DNA of 64,000 bases from Longitalea luteola (GTDB taxonomy: Bacteria; Bacteroidota; Bacteroidia; Chitinophagales; Chitinophagaceae): contig NZ_JAFIQX010000004.1 in the NCBI RefSeq assembly GCF_017356035.1, forward strand, positions 496,001 through 560,000, read 5' to 3'. A program made the translations under genes and the position numbers. Positions 1 to 8,241 of this stretch are shown here, piece by piece (positions within the stretch are counted from its first letter, which is position 1; each line of letters opens with the position of its first letter). The notes under the pieces were generated by a model. The model was not told where the DNA came from and did not search any database. It was given only the letters and a program-made list of their open reading frames with translations.

Positions 1-298
1 TCAGTTTATGCTGCTGAACATAGGCCGCCAGTTTGCTTTTCTTATCAGTTACCTGCATAAAAACATCCTGTATGCCCAGCCGGCTCAGGCGCTGGGTAAC
101 AGCGTCGCTTGTGCCACCGGAAATAACGGCCACCCTATACCCTTTTTTAATGGCCAGTTGAAGCGCGAACCCGTCTTTTATATTCATTCGCCGCACAAAC
201 TGTCCGTCATCAAAAACAAACAGCGTACCATCAGTCAGTACGCCGTCTACATCAAAGACAAAGGTCGTTATCTGCTTAAATTGGTCTAAAATATTCAT
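1..298 (-). CDS. HAD-family phosphatase, KdsC-like (partial, runs off left edge)
   Basis: The N-terminal ~99 residues of a haloacid dehalogenase phosphatase are visible; the rest lies outside the window. Residues ~15-23 read DVDGVLTDG, the HAD motif I with the nucleophilic and acid-base aspartates and the VLTDG context typical of KdsC (KDO-8-phosphate phosphatase) and the related YrbI group. Motif II follows as VISGGTSD at ~58-65. KdsC removes phosphate from KDO-8-P in lipopolysaccharide core synthesis; that assignment is an inference from the motif context, because the C-terminal half is missing. ATG 298 was chosen; a second in-frame ATG lies two codons upstream at 304. A minus-strand TATTTTTG (315-322) fits a -7 promoter element just upstream. 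Family confidence is high, substrate uncertain. Confidence 0.85.
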   Translation of the reverse strand, partial: MNILDQFKQITTFVFDVDGVLTDGTLFVFDDGQFVRRMNIKDGFALQLAIKKGYRVAVISGGTSDAVTQRLSRLGIQDVFMQVTDKKSKLAAYVQQHKL

Positions 299-377
299 AC
301 TCATGGGATGGGTGCAAAAATAAGCGGAAAATCCGGCTTATACCAGTGGCCCGTGTAAAGAAATAAAGGTCAAAAGT

Positions 378-413
378 AAAAAGCCCCAACGGGTTGCGTC
401 AGGGCTTTTTTAT
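378..413 (-). terminator. Rho-independent terminator of prc
   Basis: On the minus strand a stem GCCC(TGACG..)/(..)GGGC is followed by a T-run. It sits about 20 bases after the stop of the minus-strand protease gene. The outer stem resembles the GCCCTGACG stems at 39.9 and 53.5 kb. Confidence 0.75.
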
Positions 414-433
414 ATTTTAAAAAACGACTGTTG

Positions 434-2587
434 TTACTGTTGTTTTTGTTTTACGTCGGCGTATACCAGGTTGGTTTGGGTAACCATGTCGTTTAAAACA
501 TGGGTTGCCTCATCCAGGTATGGGTCGTTACGCAGGATCTTCAACCAGTTCTTGAAACGCTCCAGCTTGGCGTTATCGGCTTCCAGGCGTTTCATATCTT
601 CCTGTAAAGGCTCCACATTCAGCTCGTGCGGTAACTTGTTCTGCGTTTCAATTTGTTTGGCGATCGCTTTGCTCTTCTTCTGTTCTTCCTGGTATTTTTT
701 CAGGCTTAATGAAACCGTTTTATCGCTTTGTTTAGCCAGCCATTCAGCATTGTTGTGAATGGTGGTGAACAGGGCATTATTCTTAATACGTTCTGCACTG
801 GCTTTTCTGATGGGGCCCAGGTCAAGGCCATATTTCCAACGATTGTAATCTGCCCGTTGGATCTCATCCCATGCCAATGCATCGGGGTTATCTTTTTCAC
901 GGATCTTCGTATACTCAAAGATGTCTGGTATGTTTACATCAGATGAAACGCCTCTTAATTGAGTAGAACCACCATTGATGCGATAGAATTTTTGCAGTGT
1001 CAGTTTAATGGTTCCCAGTTCGCTGTTGGGATCCAGGAAACCCATTGTTTTATCCAGACCGATGTTACGTTGTACAGTACCTTTGCCATAAGTAGAAGTG
1101 CTGCCAATGATAACACCACGGTCATAGTCCTGGATGGCAGCGGCAAAGATCTCGGAAGCCGAAGCGCTGAATTCATTTACCATAACGGCCAGCGGACCAT
1201 CATACAATACTGATTTGTCGCGATCGTAGTAAACCGTGGGTTTGCCTTCGCGGTCTTTCACCTGAACGATGGGACCACCTTCAATGAACAGACCAACCAT
1301 TTGCACCACATCGTATAATGAACCGCCGCCGTTGTTGCGCAGGTCCATTATGATGCCGTCTACTTTCTGCTCTTTTAATTTGATGATCTCTTTACGCACG
1401 TCTTCAGAACAACGGGCGCCTTTGGGATTATCGAAATCGGCATAGAACTCGGGCAGGTAAATGAAACCAAGTTTTGCTTTGCCGGTATTGATCACCACGC
1501 TGCGGGCAAAAGTTTCGTCCTGGATGATCTCATCGCGGATGAGTGAAAGATTTTTTACCGAGCCATCGGGTTTTCTTAATGTAAGGCGAACTTCTGTACC
1601 CTTTTTACCACGGATCAGTTTCACGGCATCCTGAACGGTATAACCGGTAAGATCAACAGGCTCTGCAGCACCCTGGCCAACTTTAATGATGGCATCGCCA
1701 ACACCAATTTGACCTGATTTCAACGCCGGGCTGCCAGCCAGTACAGAACCGATCTTGATATTGCCATCTTCTTCGCGCAGCGAAGCGCCGATGCCATAGA
1801 ATCGGCCGCTCATTTCTTCGTCGAAATAACGTTTGTCAACCGGTGGCATAAAGGTTGTGTGCGGGTCCATCGATTCGGTAACGGTCTTTACAAACTCGTT
1901 GAACCGGTCGTCATCGCTCACTTTGAATTTCAGGCGATCAAAATTCCGGTTCAATATTTTCAACACCCGCTCACGGGCTTCTTTTTCCAGTTCTTCATCT
2001 GTCTTTACTACAAAGTTTTGTTTACCCTTATTCTTTTCCCGGTCTTCCATCAGGTCATAATAGCGCTCGAGCGTAAGGTATTTTAAGCGTTTGCGCCACG
2101 CTTCTTTTCTGTCTGCTTCCGTCTTGGGATAATCAAGCTTTTCATCATTAAAGTTGGCCGTTTCGTCTTTTGTAAAATCAAAAGGTTTCGACAGCAGCTC
2201 TTTATAGATGGCCTCAGTTTCTGGTAAACGTTTTTTATAGATCTCGGATACGGCTGGCACAAATTGAACAGCGCCACCCAGGATCTCATCGTCGAGCTTG
2301 GTTTCGAATTTCTTCAGCTGCTGAATATCCGATTGAAGCAGGATGTTCTTTTGGTCGTCAATCTTCTCGCCCAGATATTTCTTAAACACTTCCCTGCTGA
2401 AATTATCGTCGATCTTTTTTGGACTGTAGTGGATCTCGGCAAGCATTTCACCCACGTTATGAAGTATTTTTTCATATTTAGTAGGCGGATTACCATTACC
2501 CAAACCAATGCCCAGCGAGCGGAACGCCAGGAACAAACCTGCACCGAATAAAAGCAAGACTATGGGTAAATTTTTACGTTGTAGCAT
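434..2587 (-). CDS. prc: Carboxy-terminal processing (tail-specific) protease Prc/Tsp, family S41
   Basis: A periplasmic or membrane-anchored S41A protease that degrades or trims proteins from their C-termini. From ATG 2587 the protein is 717 aa: N-terminal membrane/signal segment (~8-22), helical N-terminal domain, PDZ domain (~265-345, with GRFYGIGASL), then the S41 core. The catalytic dyad is visible as Ser476 in FSASASE and Lys502 in YGKGTVQ; the DLRNNGGG substrate-binding motif lies at ~415-422. A longer reading to 2665 starts at TTG and another ATG lies at 2608. I prefer 2587 because a minus-strand TATTTTTG at 2614-2621 would leave 2608 leaderless, and because the signal-like segment then starts normally. 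A single-gene unit with its own terminator. Length matches Tsp-type enzymes with a C-terminal extension. Confidence 0.95.
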   Translation of the reverse strand: MLQRKNLPIVLLLFGAGLFLAFRSLGIGLGNGNPPTKYEKILHNVGEMLAEIHYSPKKIDDNFSREVFKKYLGEKIDDQKNILLQSDIQQLKKFETKLDDEILGGAVQFVPAVSEIYKKRLPETEAIYKELLSKPFDFTKDETANFNDEKLDYPKTEADRKEAWRKRLKYLTLERYYDLMEDREKNKGKQNFVVKTDEELEKEARERVLKILNRNFDRLKFKVSDDDRFNEFVKTVTESMDPHTTFMPPVDKRYFDEEMSGRFYGIGASLREEDGNIKIGSVLAGSPALKSGQIGVGDAIIKVGQGAAEPVDLTGYTVQDAVKLIRGKKGTEVRLTLRKPDGSVKNLSLIRDEIIQDETFARSVVINTGKAKLGFIYLPEFYADFDNPKGARCSEDVRKEIIKLKEQKVDGIIMDLRNNGGGSLYDVVQMVGLFIEGGPIVQVKDREGKPTVYYDRDKSVLYDGPLAVMVNEFSASASEIFAAAIQDYDRGVIIGSTSTYGKGTVQRNIGLDKTMGFLDPNSELGTIKLTLQKFYRINGGSTQLRGVSSDVNIPDIFEYTKIREKDNPDALAWDEIQRADYNRWKYGLDLGPIRKASAERIKNNALFTTIHNNAEWLAKQSDKTVSLSLKKYQEEQKKSKAIAKQIETQNKLPHELNVEPLQEDMKRLEADNAKLERFKNWLKILRNDPYLDEATHVLNDMVTQTNLVYADVKQKQQ

Positions 2588-2694
2588 ATATTTTAATACT
2601 TTAGGCATCAATTCAAAAATAACGATAAAAAAGATGGGTTGTTGCACTAATGTTATAATTAACAAGCCATTTTGATGAAAGGTTTATAGAAAGA

Positions 2695-2727
2695 TTTGTT
2701 ACGAAAACTAATTTTTTCTTACATTTG
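2695..2727 (+). promoter_or_regulatory. Promoter of tRNA-His (Bacteroidota type)
   Basis: A -33 element TTTG (2695-2698), a 21-base spacer and a -7 element TACATTTG (2720-2727) match the Bacteroidota consensus TTTG/N19-21/TAnnTTTG. Transcription would start about 6 bases before the mature tRNA end. The same TACATTTG box precedes the SRP RNA gene. Confidence 0.75.
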
Positions 2728-2739
2728 CAGCCTGAACAC

Positions 2740-2815
2740 GGAGGTTGTAGCTCAGTTGGTTAGAGCGCAAGTTTGTGGCACTTGAGGTCGTGGGTTCGAG
2801 ACCCATCATCCTCCC
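2740..2815 (+). tRNA. tRNA-His (anticodon GTG)
   Basis: A complete cloverleaf can be drawn. The acceptor arm is GGAGGTTG (2740-2747) with CATCCTCC (2807-2814), giving the eight-pair stem typical of tRNA-His with an extra G(-1) paired to C73 and one T-T mismatch at 2745/2809. The D arm is GCTC/GAGC. The anticodon stem CAAGT/ACTTG frames the loop TTGTGGC, so the anticodon is GTG. The T arm is GTGGG-TTCGAGA-CCCAT. CCA is not encoded. Confidence 0.95.
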
Positions 2816-2824
2816 TCAGATAAC

Positions 2825-2856
2825 TCCCCCCGACCTGAGTCGGGGGGCTTTTTATT
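2825..2856 (+). terminator. Rho-independent terminator after tRNA-His
   Basis: A 9-bp GC-rich stem CCCCCCGAC/GTCGGGGGG with loop CTGA is followed by C and a T-run, directly after the tRNA. A strong canonical terminator. Confidence 0.9.
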
Positions 2857-2926
2857 TGTAGAACCTGGCTGTGAAAAATAGGGTTTTCCGTGAACATATG
2901 CAAGGTTTGTAGTTTAAAAAGTCTTT

Positions 2927-3535
2927 ATGAACTGGTGGTTATTGATCATTATCCCTTTTACATCGGCATTTATCGGTTGGGCAAGTAACAAGCTTCTCAT
3001 CACCCTGTTGTTCCATCCCCTGCAACCTGTACGGTTACCCGGTTTCACCATCCAGGGCATTATCCCCAAACGCCAAAAGCAACTGGCCGCTCAGTTGAGC
3101 ACGGTTGCGAGCAGGGAATTCGGCACATTGGCCGCGCTCGAAGCAAAGATCACCAACCCCGACAATTTTAAAAAGATCATGCCTACCGTGGAGATGCACG
3201 TTGATGATTTCCTGCGCAATAAGCTGAAGGAAGCATTTCCCATGATCGGTATGCTGATCGGCGACAGAACCATTGCCACCCTTAAAGAGATCTTTATGAA
3301 AGAACTGGAAACCCTTTTTCCGGTGATCATGAAAACCTATGTGCAAAACCTTAAAGAAGAGCTGAACCTGGAACAGCTCATCCACGATAAAATAGCCGCT
3401 GTTTCTCCCGAAAGAATAGAAGCAACGGTACGCGAGACCATGGGAAAAGAATTACGCCAGGCGGGTTTGTTAGGCGCTGCCCTGGGCTTTATTGTGGGTT
3501 GTGTACAGGCGTTCATCGTAATGGGTTTGGTATAA
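2927..3535 (+). CDS. DUF445 family membrane protein
   Basis: A 202-aa protein of the DUF445 (YheB/YjiN-related) family. Membrane segments lie at both ends: residues ~2-25, followed by the GWASNKLLITLLFHP stretch that is the family hallmark, and ~179-202, rich in Gly/Ala/Val. The middle is amphipathic helix. It is shorter than YheB (~380 aa) but like the short Bacteroidota members. Function is unknown; family members sit at the inner membrane and have been linked loosely to envelope or sporulation processes. Start ATG 2927. It stands alone between tRNA-His and the TonB-dependent receptor. A GGTTAC/GTAACC tract follows its stop directly. Confidence 0.85.
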   Translation: MNWWLLIIIPFTSAFIGWASNKLLITLLFHPLQPVRLPGFTIQGIIPKRQKQLAAQLSTVASREFGTLAALEAKITNPDNFKKIMPTVEMHVDDFLRNKLKEAFPMIGMLIGDRTIATLKEIFMKELETLFPVIMKTYVQNLKEELNLEQLIHDKIAAVSPERIEATVRETMGKELRQAGLLGAALGFIVGCVQAFIVMGLV

Positions 3536-3540
3536 AAAAG

Positions 3541-3625
3541 TTCCAGGTTAAAAGTTGCAGGGGGTTACAGAAAAACAGGCAGCTGCAATAGAAGCCCTAT
3601 AACCTGAAACCTGTAACCAGGAACC
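3541..3625. repeat. Low-complexity GTAACC/GGTTAC tract with folding arms
   Basis: Starts 5 bases after the DUF445 stop. GGTTACAG near 3565 and CTGTAACC near 3610 are complementary, as are the outer GTTCC and GGAAC, so the tract can form a long interrupted hairpin. Same word family as 6.9, 7.6, 27.6, 32.8 and 54.6 kb. Confidence 0.6.
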
Positions 3626-3777
3626 ATCGCCGCTCATCACAAATAATGTCCATTTCACAAGTTCTCCGGCATTTTTGCGTCTAATTGATCACAACCATAG
3701 CACTAAACCAATGAAACCTACCTCCCGGTTATCGGGACGTAGGTTCATCCGGCGAAAACACAAATTATACTTTTCAG

Positions 3778-6441
3778 ATGAAAAAAATCGGATGGCTCTT
3801 TGCACTCCTGACCTGTTGTTATATCACCAATGCCCAGTTCCCGGGCGCAGCTGGCGGCGGTGGCCGGCCCGGTGGTGGAAACCGGCAGGGCGGCGGACAA
3901 CAAATGAATATCGGTCACTTTTACGGACGTATCGTTGATAAAACAACCAACAAAGGACTCGACGCAGCTTCAGTACAATTATTCCAGAATAAGTTTGATT
4001 CAGTTAGCAAGAAAAGAACAGATGTCGTAATTGGCGGTATGCTTACCGGTCGCAACGGGGATTTCAGTCTCGAAAACCTGCCCGTTTTTGGCCAGTTCAA
4101 ACTGGTGATAACTGCCATCGGCTACAAACCCATTGAACAAAAAATCAGCTTTGATATTAAGATGGGGCCGGGTATGGACAGGTCGCAGATCCTTTCCGCA
4201 GTAGATAAAGACCTCGGCAATATTAAAATGGAGCAGGATGCTACCATGCTGCAGGACGTAACGGTTACCGGCAGTAAACCCATGATCCAGATGGGTGTCG
4301 ACCGCAAGATCTTTAATGTAGAAAAAAGCATCACGTCGGCCGGTGGTACCGCCATTGACGTTATGCGTAATGTGCCTTCCATCAATGTAGATATTGACGG
4401 CAATGTTACCCTGCGAAATTCGGCGCCGCAGATCTTCGTAGACGGCCGCCCCACTACCCTCTCTATAGATCAGATCCCCGCCGACGCCATTCAAAGTATC
4501 GAAATAATCACCAACCCTTCTGCCAAGTACGATGCCAGTGGTGGTCAATCGGGTATCCTGAATATCATTTTGAAGAAGAACCGTAAGACCGGTTATAATG
4601 GAAGTGTACGCGCCGGCGTTGACAGCCGCGGCCGCATTAATGGCGGTGGAGATGTGAACGTTCGCCAGGGCAAGATCAACGTATTTGCCAATGCCATGTA
4701 CAACCAGCGGAAATCAAAGGGCTGGGGACAAACAGACCGCACCAGTATCGTTGATGCAAGAGAAGCTTATACTACCCAATATATGAAAAGCGTGTTCACA
4801 GGTGCTTTTGCCTTTGCCCGCTTTGGTTTTGATTACTTCATTGATAACCGCAATACCATTTCCCTGTCGCAGTCGATCGTGAACGGCGATTTCAAACCGG
4901 ATAATCGCACCAATACCGTCATCGATACCGCCTTTGGCAGTCTTGAGACCCAGTACCGCAATACACTTGGTAAAAACAATTTCCGCAATTACGGTACGCA
5001 ACTGAGCTTCAAACACCTGTTCGCGCGACCCGGTGAAGAATGGACCGCCGACGTGAACTTCAATCAAAGCAGGAATACGAATTTCAGCGATATCCGCTAC
5101 CGTTACTTCGCAGACCTCGATCAAATGGATCCCAAGAATGTTGAACAATTGCAAACGATAGATGGTGGCGGCCGCAACAAATTCTTTATTGCGCAAACAG
5201 ATTACATAAAACCGGTTACGGAAGATATAAAATGGGAAGCCGGTCTGCGTGCCCAGATCCGCAATTTTGAAAGCTTTCAGTATAATTACCTGAACGGTAC
5301 TTTCATCGATGCACAGAGCAATAACTTTGAATATACCGATCACGTATATGCCGGTTATGTTACCTTCTCGCAAAAAATAAAGGACAGCTTCAGTTACCAG
5401 ATTGGGTTACGCGCCGAAAGCAGTGGCTATGAAGGCGAACAGATAGGTAAAGACACGTACAAGAACGATTTCCCCATCAGCCTCTTCCCCAGTGTGTTTT
5501 TAAGCAGGACCTTGAATAACAGGCAGGACCTGCAATTGAATTATACCCGGCGCATTAACCGGCCCAATTTCTTCCAGTTAATGCCGAACACCGACTATTC
5601 AGATCCGTTGAATTATCAAACCGGTAACCCGGCCCTGAAACCGGAGTTCACGCATTCGCTGGAACTGTCGTATCAGAAAACCTATGGTAAAAAGAACAAT
5701 ACTTTTCTGGCTACCCTTTTCGGAAAGTATACCACTAACCTGATCGCCCGCTACCAACAGTGGGGCAACCTGGGCAATAGTACCGATTCCGCCTTTATTT
5801 CAACTTACGTAAATGCTTCAACCGCTTATGCGAGCGGCCTCGAGCTGATCTTCCGCAATAACCTGGCAAAATGGTGGGATGTTACCACAAGCGCCAATGT
5901 GTATTATTCGAAGATCAACGGCAGCAATGTTATTGAGGACCTTGAAAACGAACGCACCAGCTGGTCGGCCAAAATGAACCACAATTTTAAATTCAATAAA
6001 GGGTGGAGTGTTCAGATCAGCGGAGAATACGTAGGAAAGAGCGCGTTACCGGTAAGCACCAGCAACAGTGGTGATGGCGGTGGAGGCCGCGGCGGCGGCG
6101 GCGGCCGTGGCGGATTTGGCGGCGGGCCACCCACCACTACGCAAGGTTACATCAATGCCAACTATGGCGTAGATATGGGCTTGCGCAAGGATTTCCAGAT
6201 CAAAAAGAATACAGCTACTGTCTCTGTAAACTGGAGCGATATCTTCCGCACCCGCCGCTATTTCGTGCACGCTGTTGCCACCGGGTTTGTGCAGGACGAC
6301 TGGCGCAGAAGAGACCCGCAAATGGTTCGGGTGAACTTCAGCTACCGCTTTGGTAAATTCGACGTGGCCCTGTTCAAACGTAAGAACCTGCGCGGCGAGC
6401 AGGAAGGCATGCAGAACGGCATGCAGGGAATACAGCAGTAA
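3778..6441 (+). CDS. TonB-dependent receptor, outer-membrane beta-barrel family
   Basis: An 887-aa outer-membrane protein. A signal peptide (1-19, cleavage near TNA-QF) is followed by a Gly-rich linker (~24-45), a carboxypeptidase-regulatory-like beta-sandwich (~48-150), a TonB plug (~155-265, including the NPSAKYDASGGQSGILNI motif) and a beta-barrel to the C-terminus. This matches the OMP_b-brl_3 group of Bacteroidota receptors rather than SusC: no SusD partner is adjacent. Substrate unknown; group members import siderophores, peptides or other large ligands using TonB energy. A second Gly-rich, Arg-containing loop lies at ~762-787, just before the last strands, and would be an extracellular loop or linker. 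Start ATG 3778 gives a clean signal peptide. A single-gene unit; a terminator lies at 6582. Confidence 0.93.
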   Translation: MKKIGWLFALLTCCYITNAQFPGAAGGGGRPGGGNRQGGGQQMNIGHFYGRIVDKTTNKGLDAASVQLFQNKFDSVSKKRTDVVIGGMLTGRNGDFSLENLPVFGQFKLVITAIGYKPIEQKISFDIKMGPGMDRSQILSAVDKDLGNIKMEQDATMLQDVTVTGSKPMIQMGVDRKIFNVEKSITSAGGTAIDVMRNVPSINVDIDGNVTLRNSAPQIFVDGRPTTLSIDQIPADAIQSIEIITNPSAKYDASGGQSGILNIILKKNRKTGYNGSVRAGVDSRGRINGGGDVNVRQGKINVFANAMYNQRKSKGWGQTDRTSIVDAREAYTTQYMKSVFTGAFAFARFGFDYFIDNRNTISLSQSIVNGDFKPDNRTNTVIDTAFGSLETQYRNTLGKNNFRNYGTQLSFKHLFARPGEEWTADVNFNQSRNTNFSDIRYRYFADLDQMDPKNVEQLQTIDGGGRNKFFIAQTDYIKPVTEDIKWEAGLRAQIRNFESFQYNYLNGTFIDAQSNNFEYTDHVYAGYVTFSQKIKDSFSYQIGLRAESSGYEGEQIGKDTYKNDFPISLFPSVFLSRTLNNRQDLQLNYTRRINRPNFFQLMPNTDYSDPLNYQTGNPALKPEFTHSLELSYQKTYGKKNNTFLATLFGKYTTNLIARYQQWGNLGNSTDSAFISTYVNASTAYASGLELIFRNNLAKWWDVTTSANVYYSKINGSNVIEDLENERTSWSAKMNHNFKFNKGWSVQISGEYVGKSALPVSTSNSGDGGGGRGGGGGRGGFGGGPPTTTQGYINANYGVDMGLRKDFQIKKNTATVSVNWSDIFRTRRYFVHAVATGFVQDDWRRRDPQMVRVNFSYRFGKFDVALFKRKNLRGEQEGMQNGMQGIQQ

Positions 6442-6490
6442 TTAGCAAATTAGCAAATGTGCTAATGTGCAAATGAAAAAATGCAAATGC
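6442..6490. repeat. TTAGCAAAT low-complexity tail
   Basis: Begins at the base after the receptor stop codon and repeats TTAGCAAAT/GTGCTAATG. ATTAGCA and TGCTAAT around AATG form a perfect 7-bp dyad. Another member of the tracts that abut 3' gene ends. Confidence 0.55.
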
Positions 6491-6581
6491 TTCACATTTT
6501 TAGCACCATGGATTTAGTAAAACCTGAAGGAAAATTGTTTTAATAAAGCAACAGTTACGGAAACTACATGATTATGTTGCG

Positions 6582-6607
6582 GGGCTGCGAAAGCAGCCCT
6601 TTTTTTT
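6582..6607 (+). terminator. Rho-independent terminator of the TonB-dependent receptor
   Basis: A perfect stem GGGCTGC/GCAGCCC with a GAAA tetraloop is followed by eight T. It lies 140 bases after the receptor stop. The terminator sits beyond the TTAGCAAAT tail, so the tail should be part of the mRNA. Confidence 0.92.
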
Positions 6608-6977
6608 AAATGAATATGAATTACCTGCACCTTAATTTATTGAACAAACAAGAACAGTTTATTGAATAAACAGGTATGGTTCATTGAAAAAAAGGGATAA
6701 TTTATTGCACAAACAGATATTGTTCGTTGAACAAACAGATCAATTCTTTAAAATAATTGAACCCATTTTTCAATAAATGCCCCCCGTCATTGAAAAGATC
6801 TGACTGCATTGTTAAAAAACAAATGCTGTTTGTTCCATTCCTGGAACATATTTTTTAACGACCAACGCTGATTTTTCAACGCCGCGACCGCTGGTACCCG
6901 GCAATCGGTAACTGGTAACCGGCAACCGGTAACCCGGTAACCGTATTTTTTGTACTTTTCTCCCCTATTATCAGCTT
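6608..6977. repeat. Intergenic region with a degenerate 22-bp tandem repeat and a GGTAACC tract
   Basis: No gene is visible. From 6636 to ~6745 there are five imperfect units of 21-22 bases with core TTTATTGAACAAACAG, in fixed phase and the same direction, decaying into related pieces up to ~6780. At 6895-6946 lies a GGTAAC/GGTAACC/CCGGTAACC tract. The SGNH hydrolase starts at 6978. The 22-base period is about two DNA helical turns and is not a multiple of three, which argues for DNA or RNA structure rather than coding. Confidence 0.7.
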
Positions 6978-7589
6978 ATGCTTAAAACGTACGCTTACCT
7001 GGCCCTGGGCGACTCCTACACTATTGGAGAAGGCGTTCCGGTATATGAAAATTTTCCCTATCAAACCGTTCAACTGTTGCGAAACGCAGGGTATGCGGTA
7101 GCTGCAGCAGAGATCGTAGCCAAAACCGGCTGGACAACCGATGAATTACAGGCAGGCATAAACAATAGCCGGCTCCTTCCTGTATATGACATTGTTTCCC
7201 TGTTGATCGGTGTAAACAATCAATACCGGGGCAGACGTATAGATGAGTATGAACAGCAATTCGAAACGCTGTTACAGCAGGCCCTTCGTTTGGCCGGCGA
7301 CCAAACGGAACGTGTTTTTGTTTTATCCATTCCAGACTGGGGCATTACACCTTTCGCCAGTGGCAGGGACGGTGCGGCTATTACCCGGGAAATAGATGCC
7401 TTCAATGCGGTGAACAAACAAATGGCCGGTAAGTATGCAGTGAATTATATCGACATAACACCAGGCACCCGGCTGGCGGCCAATGATCCATCGTTGCTGG
7501 CCGCCGATCAATTACACCCTTCGGGAAAAGAATATACTTTGTGGGCAGGAAAGTTGGCAGGGATGATTCTAAGCGACCTGCTTAAATAA
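6978..7589 (+). CDS. SGNH/GDSL-family esterase or lipase
   Basis: A 203-aa cytoplasmic SGNH hydrolase. Block I is ALGDSYTIGEG with nucleophile Ser13, block III is GVNNQY with Asn80, and block V is ADQLHPSG with Asp177 and His180, completing the triad. Such enzymes cleave acyl or acetyl esters of lipids or sugars; the substrate cannot be told from sequence. No signal peptide is visible. Start ATG 6978. A monocistronic gene between two low-complexity tracts; the next gene begins 160 bases on. Confidence 0.9.
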   Translation: MLKTYAYLALGDSYTIGEGVPVYENFPYQTVQLLRNAGYAVAAAEIVAKTGWTTDELQAGINNSRLLPVYDIVSLLIGVNNQYRGRRIDEYEQQFETLLQQALRLAGDQTERVFVLSIPDWGITPFASGRDGAAITREIDAFNAVNKQMAGKYAVNYIDITPGTRLAANDPSLLAADQLHPSGKEYTLWAGKLAGMILSDLLK

Positions 7590-7603
7590 AATAAGAAACA
7601 GTT

Positions 7604-7690
7604 ACATGTGCAGGTTACAAATTTCAGGGGTAAAAAAAATGAGATATCTTCTGAATTAAGGCGCTGAAACCTGTAACCTGAATCTTGCAA
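7604..7690. repeat. CAGGTTAC/GTAACCTG tract downstream of the SGNH gene
   Basis: CAGGTTAC at ~7614 and CCTGTAACCTG at ~7671 are complementary arms about 50 bases apart. Same word family as the tract at 3.6 kb and likewise directly 3' of a plus-strand gene. Confidence 0.5.
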
Positions 7691-7749
7691 CACATACTTG
7701 AAACGCTATTCATGACGTTAGCGAATAACATATTTCAAAACAACGTCCT

Positions 7750-8241
7750 ATGGTTAAATTAAGCTGGAAAGAAAAATACGCCGGCATCCTGGTGTTACTG
7801 ATCAGTATCGTTTACCTGCTGATGCAGCTGGCATCGGTATTCTCAAACAGGTCGAGCTCCTATGCCATTCAAAACGGAAGTTTAGTTATCAATAAAAATG
7901 AATTGTTCTCTGATCTAAGGACCTATTCGCTGATCCTTGCAGGCATTATAGCAGGCTGGTGTTTGCTGGCCGGCAGGCGCCTGGGCTGGATGCTGGGTGT
8001 TCCCATCTTGTTATTCATTACAACGGTTACAGGCGCCATGACCGTAGAGCAGGCCATGAAATTGAAAAGATTCGATAACAGCATGATCGGTTTCTTCGTA
8101 GCACTGTTCCTGTTGGTTTGGGCTATCATCTTTTTACTGTTACCCTCCGCCCGGCAAAAATACAGGGTTAGTAAAGGTGTTGCTCTACTAACCCTGCTGT
8201 TATTAATTGGTCTCGGAGGCGCATATATTTACTTACAATAG
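7750..8241 (+). CDS. Hypothetical four-helix membrane protein
   Basis: I do not recognise this 163-aa protein. It has four clear membrane helices (about residues 10-30, 57-73, 77-96 with a short link to 112-132, and 143-162), a charged loop with KLKRF at ~100 and short cytoplasmic ends. The C-terminus overlaps the end of the convergent DUF4407 gene by 9 bases, so the two share their 3' ends and no terminator is visible between them. Start ATG 7750, with no ribosome-binding sequence, as usual here. No function is proposed. Confidence 0.7.
   Translation: MVKLSWKEKYAGILVLLISIVYLLMQLASVFSNRSSSYAIQNGSLVINKNELFSDLRTYSLILAGIIAGWCLLAGRRLGWMLGVPILLFITTVTGAMTVEQAMKLKRFDNSMIGFFVALFLLVWAIIFLLLPSARQKYRVSKGVALLTLLLLIGLGGAYIYLQ

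Noticed and set aside
3675-3938. 87-codon plus-strand frame before the TonB receptor
   Set aside because: It overlaps the receptor's start in another frame, is Arg/Trp-rich in an unnatural way and ends within the receptor coding region; a shadow frame.
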